Notes: generated from the sequence alone by a model not told the origin. 5,183 nt of DNA from Rhodospirillales bacterium (GCA_015654825.1 JAATGE010000491.1:1-5183); one strand, 5' to 3'; counted from the first letter of the stretch, positions 1 to 4,970 are shown. Made by a program: numbers and translations.

Positions 1-308
1 CGCTGCGCCGCGCCGGCAAGCGCTGCCTGCGCCTCGGCGTAGGCCAGGCGGCGTGCCTTGTTGAGCTCGGCGACCGCGCGGTTCGAGCGCTCGCCGGCCA
101 GCCGCGCCTGCTCCAGGTCGGCACCGATCGTCGCGGCCCGCGCCTCGAGCACGGAGGCGACGGCCGGCAGCCCGACGCGCGACAGCGCGACATAGAGCGC
201 GACAAAGATCACCGCGCCCCACACCACCTGCGCCCGCAGCAGCGGGTTGGCGAAGTCGAACTGCGGCATGGTGTCGGCATGCGCCAGCAATGCCGCGCAC
301 CACAGCAT
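1..308 (-). CDS. atpF': F0F1 ATP synthase subunit b' (partial, C-terminus beyond left edge)
   Basis: This is the N-terminal part of the peripheral-stalk subunit b', which pairs with b to hold F1 against the a subunit. Translation from the inner ATG at 269 begins MPQFDFANPLLRAQVVWGAV, a b'-like opening, and continues as one membrane helix (VIFVALYVAL) and the charged helical start of the stalk with SRVGLPAVASVLEAR and ELNKARRLAYAEAQ. It follows atpE directly, as b' does in split F0 clusters. The start is uncertain. ATG at 269 matches the usual family start but has no Shine-Dalgarno. ATG at 308 has GGTGA eight bases upstream and adds MLWCAALLAHADT, which resembles a remnant signal peptide. The frame is also open to GTG 365, 17 bases after atpE. 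The choice of b' over b rests on gene order and the N-terminal sequence. The gene is cut by the window edge. Confidence 0.9.
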   Translation of the reverse strand, partial: MLWCAALLAHADTMPQFDFANPLLRAQVVWGAVIFVALYVALSRVGLPAVASVLEARAATIGADLEQARLAGERSNRAVAELNKARRLAYAEAQAALAGAAQ

Positions 309-382
309 CGCGTCGGTCACCGCCACTGGTACCGCAGGCACAAAGCGCGACGAATTCGACCGCACGAAGGCCGCTCGGTCGA

Positions 383-607
383 TCAGAGGAACAGGATCAT
401 CAGCGCAACGGCAAGCGCGAAGATCGCGGTGCCTTCCGCCAGCGCGAAGCCCAGCAGGCCGATCGGCCGCACCTGGTTCTCCGACGCCGGGTTGCGCGCC
501 ACGCTGGCGACCAGCGAGGCGAAAATCGTGCCGATGCCGACGCCGGCGCCGGCCACGCCGATCATGGCGAGGCCCGCACCCAGCTTCGCTGCATCCAAAT
601 GATCCAT
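383..607 (-). CDS. atpE: F0F1 ATP synthase subunit c
   Basis: This 74-residue proteolipid forms the rotating c-ring of F0. It is a helical hairpin. Helix 1 carries the glycine repeat GAGVGIG (residues 20-26), used for tight helix packing. The polar loop has the hallmark RNP at 38-40. Helix 2 has the proton-carrying carboxylate Glu58 in GFALAEGTAIF. The length is typical of the family. The start is secure: AAGGAG at 615-620 (minus strand) stands seven bases before the ATG, the strongest ribosome-binding site in this cluster, which suits a subunit needed in many copies per complex. It lies 86 bases after atpB, and a hairpin sits in that gap. No Na+-type liganding pattern was noticed around the carboxylate, so proton coupling is assumed. 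Confidence 0.97.
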   Translation of the reverse strand: MDHLDAAKLGAGLAMIGVAGAGVGIGTIFASLVASVARNPASENQVRPIGLLGFALAEGTAIFALAVALMILFL

Positions 608-648
608 AGTACCGCTCCTTCAACGTTTTGTATGTCCGGGAAACTCGG

Positions 649-671
649 GTCGGCGCGCTCGCGCGGCCGAC
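649..671 (-). other. GC-rich hairpin in the atpB-atpE intercistronic gap
   Basis: Positions 649-658 pair with 661-671 as gtcgg+cgcgc against gcgcg+g+ccgac, with one bulged base at 666 and a very small loop. No T-run follows on the transcribed strand, so it does not look like an intrinsic terminator. It lies between the atpB stop at 694 and the atpE Shine-Dalgarno at 615-620, where a stem could mark an mRNA end or protect the atpE part of the message. Function is inferred. Confidence 0.5.
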
Positions 672-693
672 AAACTGCCTTGCGTTCGGTTGA

Positions 694-1458
694 TCAGTGC
701 AGATGCACCGCGTCGTGCAGATAGATGCAGGTCAGGATGGCAAACACGTAGGCCTGCAGGCAGGCCACCAACAGCTCGAAGCCGATCAGCGGAATGTTGA
801 CGGCGAACGGCACCACGGCGCCGACCAGGCCGACCAGCCCGAGGCTGCCCAGCACCACCGCGAACGAGGCGAACACCACCAGGATCATGTGCCCGGCCAT
901 CATGTTCGCGAACAGGCGCATCGACAGGCTGACCGGCCGCGAAAGGTACGAAATGATTTCGATCAGCACGATCAGCGGCATCAGCACCGCGGGCGCGCCG
1001 GGGGGCGCGAAATAGCTGAAGAAATGCAGCCCGTGCTGGCGCAGCCCGACGGCCGTGACCATCGTAATGATGAACAGCGCCAGCGCGCCGGTGATGGCGA
1101 TGTGGCTGGTGTAGGTGAACATGAACGGGATCAGGCCGATCAGGTTGCCCATCAGCACGAACATGAACAGCGTGAACACGAACGGAAAGAACACCCGTCC
1201 CTCGGCGCCGATCTGGTCGATCGTCATGCCGTGGATGAACTGGTAGAGCATTTCGGCCAGCGACTGCCATCGGCCCGGTATCGTGGCGCGCGCCCGCGTG
1301 CCGTACACCAGCAGCGCGAGAACCAGCAGCGCGGCCACCGCCATGGTCAGGTTGGCCTGGGTAAAATTCACCGCACGGCCGATCGGACCCAGCACCGGAT
1401 GCAGCGCGAACTGCTCCAGCGGCTCCAACTTGAACGTCCCGCCGGCTGCCACGCTCAC
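694..1458 (-). CDS. atpB: F0F1 ATP synthase subunit a
   Basis: This 254-residue integral membrane subunit forms the two proton half-channels beside the c-ring. The essential arginine is Arg181 in SLSMRLFANMMAGH, equivalent to E. coli Arg210. The C-terminal LLVACLQAYVFAILTCIYLH motif supplies Gln235, equivalent to Gln252. Residues 88-110 (RVFFPFVFTLFMFVLMGNLIGLIP) carry the conserved GNLIGLIP. The residues equivalent to E. coli Glu219 and His245 are exchanged: His190 and Glu228. This is the arrangement of mitochondrial ATP6, and the C-terminal LQAYVF...YLHD also resembles it. The start is GTG, with GGGAG three bases upstream. The codon immediately before it is an in-frame TAG, so no longer form is possible. 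It follows atpI by 53 bases, and both probably share the promoter near 1900. Confidence 0.97.
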   Translation of the reverse strand: MSVAAGGTFKLEPLEQFALHPVLGPIGRAVNFTQANLTMAVAALLVLALLVYGTRARATIPGRWQSLAEMLYQFIHGMTIDQIGAEGRVFFPFVFTLFMFVLMGNLIGLIPFMFTYTSHIAITGALALFIITMVTAVGLRQHGLHFFSYFAPPGAPAVLMPLIVLIEIISYLSRPVSLSMRLFANMMAGHMILVVFASFAVVLGSLGLVGLVGAVVPFAVNIPLIGFELLVACLQAYVFAILTCIYLHDAVHLH

Positions 1459-1511
1459 CTACTCCCGACCTGGTCCCAACCCGCGGCCGCGCCACTGCGC
1501 GACCGATCCTG

Positions 1512-1856
1512 CTAGCGCCCCGGCTTATTCGCCGGCGCGAACCGGCGAAATGCGTTCAGCACGCCGGCCGCACCGCCCAGCAGCACGAAAATGACCAGGA
1601 ACAGCGGCAAGGTATGCAACAGGTGGTCCAGACCCCAGCCCATGGCACCCGCCACCAGCTCGGCGGACACCAGTTCCACCCCGGCCTGGACGCCGCCACC
1701 CCAGCCTGATGCGCCCGCTTTCGCCTGCGCTCCGGCCGGTGTGTCCAGGCCCTGCCGCTCGCGCGCCGTGCGCAGCCGCTGTTCGAACGATGGTCCCGCC
1801 TCCGACGGCGGCCCGGGTTCGAACGACGGCCTTGGCCCGCTGCTGTTTCCGCTCAT
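1512..1856 (-). CDS. atpI: AtpI-family F0 assembly protein
   Basis: This 114-residue protein is first in the F0 cluster. AtpI proteins are accessory to ATP synthase. They have been linked to c-ring assembly and Mg2+ handling and are not part of the finished enzyme. Here a polar, Pro/Ser-rich N-terminus (residues 1-50, with PSFEPGPPSEAGPSFEQ) precedes two membrane helices, about 56-76 (VQAGVELVSAELVAGAMGWGL) and 83-103 (LPLFLVIFVLLGGAAGVLNAF). The pattern GVEL...GWGLDHLL...F..LLGGAAGVLNAFR fits the family. The ATG at 1856 follows CCGGAGCGGAG, giving a good ribosome-binding site. Identification rests on the helix pattern and the position before atpB, because the family is poorly conserved in sequence. 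Confidence 0.88.
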   Translation of the reverse strand: MSGNSSGPRPSFEPGPPSEAGPSFEQRLRTARERQGLDTPAGAQAKAGASGWGGGVQAGVELVSAELVAGAMGWGLDHLLHTLPLFLVIFVLLGGAAGVLNAFRRFAPANKPGR

Positions 1857-1895
1857 CTCCGCTCCGGGTTTGCGCCCATGCCGGAAGGCGCCGGC

Positions 1896-1924
1896 TAGCT
1901 AGATGGCGGGAGGGGGGGTGTCAA
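1896..1924 (-). promoter_or_regulatory. Candidate sigma-70 promoter of the F0 operon
   Basis: On the minus strand a perfect TTGACA (1924-1919) is followed after 17 bases by TAGCTA (1901-1896). Read against the alphaproteobacterial pattern CTTGAC-N17-CTATAT, the -35 is exact and the -10 (CTAGCT) matches four of six. Initiation would fall near 1889, leaving a leader of about 30 bases before atpI. The spacer contains seven consecutive C on this strand (G at 1912-1918). The weak -10 keeps this tentative. Confidence 0.5.
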
Positions 1925-1971
1925 GGCAGCGTAAGCCATCTCCCGCCCGCCGTGCCCCGCCGCGCCGCCAG

Positions 1972-2379
1972 TCACGGCGGGCTGCCGTCGCCCGGGGCGC
2001 CAAGCGGCACGCTCAGCGTCACGCCCGGCACCTTGGGCGTATGCGAGTTATCCAGCGCCTGCGAGCTGGAGTTCGGCAAATACCCGTTGCCCATCGGCGG
2101 AAAATGCAGCTGCAGGTTGCCCGGCACGACATTGACGCCCGGGTCCAGCGCCTGGTTCGGCGGATCCAGGTTGCGGTCCGGCACCGGCGCCGCGGTCAGC
2201 TCCGGCGCCGGTGGCGGCTGCACAGGCGGCGCGACCGCATGCACCGCATGGCGGTGGCGGCGCACATGGTGGTGTCGTGCCGCGTGGTGCGAAGCGGGTG
2301 CGGCCGCCTGCTGCGCCGTGCAAGGCGCTGCCCCCGCCATCAGTCCAAGAACCGCGATCAAGCCCCACCTCACGCGCAC
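1972..2379 (-). CDS. Putative exported His/Pro-rich protein of unknown function
   Basis: I do not recognise this family. From GTG 2379 the product has 135 residues: a short basic start (VRVRWG), a hydrophobic core (LIAVLGLMAGAA) and a likely signal peptidase I site after CTA (about residue 22), so the protein should be exported. The mature part opens with a His/Arg-rich stretch (residues 31-47, eight histidines), then a Pro-rich segment (51-59, APPVQPPPAP nearby), then a more ordered-looking tail with DRNLDPPNQALDPGVNVVPG and HFPPMGNGYLP. The histidines could bind metal, but nothing proves it. The lipobox is absent although Cys20 lies nearby. The frame stays open to 2556, but that extension crosses an AT-rich repeat and the neighbouring gene's start, so an internal GTG (2379 or 2373) is preferred. 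It ends 115 bases before atpI. Confidence 0.6.
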   Translation of the reverse strand: MRVRWGLIAVLGLMAGAAPCTAQQAAAPASHHAARHHHVRRHRHAVHAVAPPVQPPPAPELTAAPVPDRNLDPPNQALDPGVNVVPGNLQLHFPPMGNGYLPNSSSQALDNSHTPKVPGVTLSVPLGAPGDGSPP

Positions 2380-2434
2380 CTGCCTGCCCCCCACCACAGC
2401 CCCCGCCCGAACCCGTGGAACCGAGGACCAATGA

Positions 2435-2490
2435 ACCAAAGTTTTTGCTTCTTTTTTCAAAAAGAAGCGCTTCCTTTTTCCTGAAAACCC
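2435..2490. repeat. AT-rich palindromic intergenic repeat, copy A
   Basis: An AT-rich block stands in GC-rich surroundings in the divergent region between the exported-protein gene and the dehalogenase gene. It begins accaaagtttttg and contains a perfect inverted repeat: gcttcttttt (2447-2456), loop tc, aaaaagaagc (2459-2468). A degenerate direct echo (gcttcctttttcctgaaaa) follows at about 2469-2487. Its first 30 or so bases match the start of copy B at 3812, with one change inside the core, and the upstream flank (gaacc/cgaaac...caat) is also partly shared. It could influence transcription of either neighbour. A terminator or a REP-like dispersed element are the two simplest readings. Confidence 0.7.
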
Positions 2491-2554
2491 CCACCATTCC
2501 CAACCGTAGCGCCGGCGCCTATGTGCGTCCCGGGCCGCGCCCGACGGAGATCCC

Positions 2555-3457
2555 ATGACCGCCCTCAGAACCCCGGACGAACGTTTCGCCGGTCTGCCCG
2601 GCTACGATTTCGCGCCGCACTATGTCGACGACCTGCCGGGCGCCGAGGGCCTTCGCCTGCATTATCTGGATGAGGGGCCGGCCGATGCAAAGGTGGCGCT
2701 GTGCCTGCACGGCCAGCCGACCTGGAGTTTTCTGTATCGCAGGATGATTCCGGCGTTCAGGGCCGCCGGCATGCGCGTGCTGGCGCCCGATTTCTTCGGC
2801 TTCGGCCGCTCCGACAAGCCCGCCGACGAGGCGGCCTACACATTCCAGTTCCACCGCGAAGTGCTGCTGGCCTTTGTGCGGCGCCACGCGTTGCGCGGCG
2901 CCACCCTGGTGGTGCAGGATTGGGGCGGCCTGCTCGGCCTGACGTTGCCGATGGATCTGCCCCGCGCGTTCGATCGGCTGATCGTCATGAACACCTCGCT
3001 GGCGACCGGGGACGCGCCGCTCGGCGAAGGGTTCCTGGCCTGGCGCGCCTTCAACAACAGCCATCCGGACATGGATATCGCCGGCCTGATGAAGCGCGCG
3101 GTGCCCGGCCTCAGCGGCGCGGAGGCGGCCGCCTATGCGGCGCCGTTCCCGGATGCCGGCTCCAAGGCCGGCGTGCGCCGCTTTCCCAACCTGGTGCCGG
3201 ACGCGCCCGAGGCGCCGGGTGCCGCGATTTCCCGCCGCGCGCGGGACTGGTGGACCAACGCCTGGTCCGGGCGGAGTTTCATGGCGATCGGCATGCAGGA
3301 TCCGGTGCTGGGCGCGCCGGCGATGCGGCTGCTGCACAGCCAGATCCGCGGTTGCCCGCCGCCGCTGGAACTGCCGGAGGCAGGGCATTTCACGCAGGAG
3401 GCCGGCGCGGTGATCGTAGAGCGCGCGATGGCGAGTTTCGATGGAGCGAATGGGTAA
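2555..3457 (+). CDS. dhmA: Haloalkane dehalogenase, HLD-I (DhlA/DhmA-like)
   Basis: This 300-residue alpha/beta-hydrolase resembles Xanthobacter DhlA along its whole length (RTPDERF, YLDEG, HGQPTW, APDFFGFGRSDKP, QDWGG, AYAAPFPD, AGVRRFPNLV, AGHF). HLD-I enzymes split carbon-halogen bonds of haloalkanes with water to give alcohol, halide and a proton, without cofactor, in the cytoplasm. The triad is complete: nucleophile Asp122 (QDWGG), acid Asp249 (AIGMQDPVLG) and His278 (EAGHF). The two halide-binding tryptophans are present, Trp123 and Trp163 (GFLAW). The oxyanion-loop residue Glu56 of DhlA is Gln54 here (HGQPTW). The protein is about ten residues shorter than DhlA, the difference lying at the start of the cap, residues 149-163. 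ATG 2555 follows GGAG with five bases between. Substrate cannot be read from the sequence; related hydrolase activity on other substrates is possible. The stop overlaps the next start. Confidence 0.92.
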   Translation: MTALRTPDERFAGLPGYDFAPHYVDDLPGAEGLRLHYLDEGPADAKVALCLHGQPTWSFLYRRMIPAFRAAGMRVLAPDFFGFGRSDKPADEAAYTFQFHREVLLAFVRRHALRGATLVVQDWGGLLGLTLPMDLPRAFDRLIVMNTSLATGDAPLGEGFLAWRAFNNSHPDMDIAGLMKRAVPGLSGAEAAAYAAPFPDAGSKAGVRRFPNLVPDAPEAPGAAISRRARDWWTNAWSGRSFMAIGMQDPVLGAPAMRLLHSQIRGCPPPLELPEAGHFTQEAGAVIVERAMASFDGANG

Positions 3458-3768
3458 TGTTCGGCGTTGATCAATGCCGTGTCTGCGGGAAACCGATCGT
3501 GGTGCGTTCTCCGGAGGCGGTGACCGAGCAGGAGAAGGCGATCCGCAATCCGGTGGTGCCGGAAAAGGTATGGCGTGCCGCGGGACTTCTGACGCCGCCG
3601 ACGCCGATGCAGTGGCGCAAGAATCCGGCGGACGGGTGCTGCGGCCCCTGCGGCCGGAGATTGCTGCGGGAGAAATACAAGACCGGCCTGCGCTTCTGGC
3701 TGCTGCTGGGCGGCATGATAGCGGTGGCGGCGGTGGTGATAGCGGTGGTAAAATTTCTGCCGCACTGA
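3457..3768 (+). CDS. Zinc-ribbon-like single-pass membrane protein, unknown function
   Basis: I do not recognise this 103-residue protein as a named family. Two cysteine pairs, C7-x-x-C10 (CRVCGK) and C62-x-x-C65 (GCCGPCGRR, with C61 adjacent), are spaced as in a small zinc ribbon. A basic stretch (RRLLREKYK, 67-75) leads into one strongly hydrophobic helix at about 79-100, ending in KFLPH. By the positive-inside rule the zinc-ribbon part should be cytoplasmic, as expected for a C-tail-anchored protein. Its ATG overlaps the dehalogenase stop by one base (TAATG), so the two are probably translationally coupled. No close ribosome-binding site is seen, which fits coupling. The link to dehalogenation is inference from position only. 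Confidence 0.75.
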   Translation: MFGVDQCRVCGKPIVVRSPEAVTEQEKAIRNPVVPEKVWRAAGLLTPPTPMQWRKNPADGCCGPCGRRLLREKYKTGLRFWLLLGGMIAVAAVVIAVVKFLPH

Positions 3769-3804
3769 CGTGCCGGGCGAAGGCCGATCTTGTCGAAACG
3801 CGGG

Positions 3805-3899
3805 ACAATTTACCAAAGTTTTTGTTTCTTTTTTCAAAAAGAAATACTTTTTCGTGTTCTTTTTTGAAAAAAAGAACCAAAAAACTTTTGATAATTTGG
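3805..3899. repeat. AT-rich palindromic repeat, copy B (two units in inverted orientation)
   Basis: Two copies of the AT-rich unit face each other. The left unit reads acaatttaccaaagttttt on the plus strand and contains the hairpin tttcttttt (3825-3833)/aaaaagaaa (3836-3844). The right unit, read on the minus strand from 3899, gives aaattatcaaaagtttttt and contains a perfect hairpin gttctttttt (3856-3865)/aaaaaagaac (3868-3877). The whole block can therefore fold as two small stems or one long imperfect stem. It lies 37 bases after the zinc-ribbon gene and may act as its terminator, though the stems are AT-rich and weak. The arrangement resembles paired REP elements. Confidence 0.72.
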
Positions 3900-3969
3900 C
3901 CTTCGTTTTGGTCGACGCGCTCGACTTGGTTGTTTAGTCAACGGAATTCCAAATGCGTTTGCCTGGGGC

Positions 3970-3981
3970 GCCTAATTAGGC
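3970..3981. promoter_or_regulatory. 12-bp perfect palindrome, possible operator
   Basis: The sequence gcctaattaggc is identical to its reverse complement and lies in non-coding DNA about 230 bases upstream of the entericidin-like gene. Its size fits a dimeric regulator site, but a single occurrence far from a recognised promoter is weak evidence. Confidence 0.2.
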
Positions 3982-4208
3982 CTTGAAATGTGGTTGCGAC
4001 GGCCTCATATCTGAAAAACTCGCCGCCGGTACGAAAAAAATCCGTAGCCGCCGGCTGCTTCCGGTTCCATTCATCAAGTTCGACAGATCCAGTACCGTGC
4101 CCTGGCCCGCCGCCTTGCAGCGCCCCAGCGGTAACGTTCCGGTATAAATACGACTCCCCGCCGGGCGCAGTTGACCAAAATCCTCCGCAACTCCGAAAGA
4201 AAATCCCC

Positions 4209-4361
4209 ATGCATAAAAAGCTCGCTCTAGGCCTCACCATGCTCGTTCTGGTTGCCGCAGCTCCGCTGCTCGGCGCCTGCCACACCACCGCCGGCGCCGG
4301 ACAGGATATTTCCGCCACCGGCCAGGCCATCGACAAGGCGGCCGTCAAATCCACTCCGTAA
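4209..4361 (+). CDS. Entericidin EcnA/B-like small lipoprotein
   Basis: This 50-residue protein has a lysine start (MHKK), a hydrophobic core and the lipobox LGAC with the lipidated cysteine at 24, so it should be cut by signal peptidase II and anchored in a membrane by its lipid. The mature 27 residues (CHTTAGAGQDISATGQAIDKAA...) carry the AGAG-D-I--G-AI--AA pattern of entericidins. In E. coli the EcnA/EcnB pair are stress-regulated lipoproteins proposed as antidote and toxin. Alphaproteobacterial relatives are usually single and uncharacterised, so a toxin role is not assumed. Only one copy is seen here. The ribosome-binding site is weak (GAAAGAAAA). A stem-loop follows at 4393-4421. Confidence 0.85.
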   Translation: MHKKLALGLTMLVLVAAAPLLGACHTTAGAGQDISATGQAIDKAAVKSTP

Positions 4362-4392
4362 CTTCTTAACGCTTTAAGGCCGCGCCTGGCCG

Positions 4393-4421
4393 GCCGCTCC
4401 GATCATGACGATCGGCGCGGC
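4393..4421 (+). terminator. Stem-loop after the entericidin-like gene
   Basis: The arms gccgctccgatc (4393-4404) and gatcggcgcggc (4410-4421) pair over 12 positions with one t/c mismatch and a five-base loop (atgac). It begins 32 bases after the stop codon. There is no T-run behind it, so it would terminate poorly on its own; it may instead protect the short mRNA's 3' end or need Rho. Confidence 0.4.
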
Positions 4422-4451
4422 ATGGCCCGGCGGTGATTGGAAAGATGCGCC

Positions 4452-4637
4452 ATGAGTACGCTCCTTATTATTGTTGTGCTGATCCTGCTTTTCGGCGGCG
4501 GCGGCGGCTATTACGGCTATAATCGTTACGGCGGCCGTGGCCTGGGCGGCGTGCTGGGCACGCTGCTCATCATCCTGCTCGTACTGTGGTTCCTCGGCGC
4601 CCTCACCAGCGTCCCGTACGGTTACGGCCCGCGCTGA
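4452..4637 (+). CDS. Small Gly-rich membrane protein (DUF3309-like layout)
   Basis: This 61-residue protein consists of a hydrophobic helix (residues 2-14, STLLIIVVLILLF), a glycine/tyrosine-rich turn (GGGGGYYGYNRYGGRG, 15-30) and a second helix (about 32-52, GGVLGTLLIILLVLWFLGAL), ending VPYGYGPR. The layout resembles the small DUF3309-type membrane proteins common in proteobacteria, but I cannot confirm membership. The ATG at 4452 was chosen because MSTLL fits such proteins; GGAAAG lies about seven to twelve bases upstream. An in-frame TTG at 4437 would add five polar residues and is less likely. Five GGC codons in a row (about 4494-4508) encode the Gly5 run. Function unknown, likely inner membrane. 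Confidence 0.7.
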   Translation: MSTLLIIVVLILLFGGGGGYYGYNRYGGRGLGGVLGTLLIILLVLWFLGALTSVPYGYGPR

Positions 4638-4686
4638 TCGCGGAACTTTCCCGCCAGGGCCGCGTTGAGGGCTGCACCCCCTTGCC

Positions 4687-4702
4687 CGGCCCGTGCGGGC
4701 CG
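4687..4702 (+). other. GC hairpin between the two small membrane-protein genes
   Basis: The bases cggccc (4687-4692) and gggccg (4697-4702) form a compact stem with a gtgc loop, followed only by tt. It sits 25 bases before the GTG start at 4727 and close to that gene's GGAGG. It could be a weak terminator or limit readthrough, but it may be chance in GC-rich DNA. Confidence 0.3.
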
Positions 4703-4726
4703 TTCCAACCCGAGACGGAGGTTTGT

Positions 4727-4963
4727 GTGTTTCGTTCCGCAACGAGTGGCCTGATGTTCGGCGGCGCCCTGCTGGTCCTTCTCGGGCTGCTGGGGCTGGC
4801 CGTCCCGATGTTTACGACAAAACAAACCACCGACGTCGCCAAGGTCGGCGACCTCAAGCTGCAAACCACCGAAAGCACGCCGCACGTCATTCCGCCCCTC
4901 GTCACCGAGGGCGCCCTGGTGCTGGGCATCGTGCTGCTCGGCGCCGGCCTGCTGAAGCGCTAG
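4727..4963 (+). CDS. Small two-helix membrane protein, unknown function
   Basis: This 78-residue protein has two hydrophobic helices (about 8-28, GLMFGGALLVLLGLLGLAVPM, and 60-76, TEGALVLGIVLLGAGLL) joined by a loop of about 30 residues (TTKQTTDVAKVGDLKLQTTESTPHVIPP). The VAKVGDLKLQTTES part resembles small uncharacterised bacterial membrane proteins with an alternating G-L-x-L loop, perhaps DUF3185-like, but the family is not certain. The GTG start at 4727 is supported by GGAGG at 4717-4721, five bases before it; the frame is open upstream without a better start. Both ends are probably on the same side of the membrane. It is 89 bases after the preceding small gene, in the same direction, and ends right before a tandem repeat. 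Confidence 0.72.
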   Translation: MFRSATSGLMFGGALLVLLGLLGLAVPMFTTKQTTDVAKVGDLKLQTTESTPHVIPPLVTEGALVLGIVLLGAGLLKR

Positions 4964-4970
4964 GAACCAG

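Larger units (their letters stand above)
3769..4208. other. Long non-coding stretch with repeat and entericidin leader
   Basis: No convincing gene was found in these 440 bases on either strand; the open frames are out-of-frame readings through the repeat or of the next gene. The stretch holds the AT-rich repeat pair (3805-3899), a short inverted repeat gtcga/tcgac at about 3912-3926, a perfect 12-bp palindrome gcctaattaggc at 3970-3981, and a TATAAATA at 4143-4150 that could be a -10 element for the entericidin-like gene. No matching -35 lies at 16-18 bases, so the promoter is not called. Confidence 0.6.

Noticed and set aside
697..1515. Plus-strand frame of 272 codons and minus-strand frame 620-1495 across atpB
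   Set aside because: Both overlap atpB in other frames, and their Arg/His/Gln- or Arg/Ala-rich translations show no domain.
1903..2484. Plus-strand frame of 193 codons over the exported-protein gene
   Set aside because: Very Arg/His-rich and antisense to the gene with a signal peptide; no ribosome-binding site.
2380..2556. Longer form of the exported His-rich protein starting at 2556
   Set aside because: The extension reads through the AT-rich repeat (giving KRKRFFLKKEAKT) and overlaps the dehalogenase start, and it would bury the signal peptide.
2519..3880. Long minus-strand open frame of 453 codons opposite the dehalogenase
   Set aside because: It is the antisense of the dehalogenase and zinc-ribbon genes, starts inside the AT-rich repeat, and has Arg/Ala/Pro-rich composition typical of GC-rich shadow frames.
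3805..3899. Insertion sequence ends
   Set aside because: No transposase frame lies within or beside the block, and no target-site duplication is visible.
3938..4354. Minus-strand frame of 138 codons opposite the entericidin-like gene
   Set aside because: It has no recognisable motif and is antisense to a clear lipoprotein gene and its leader.
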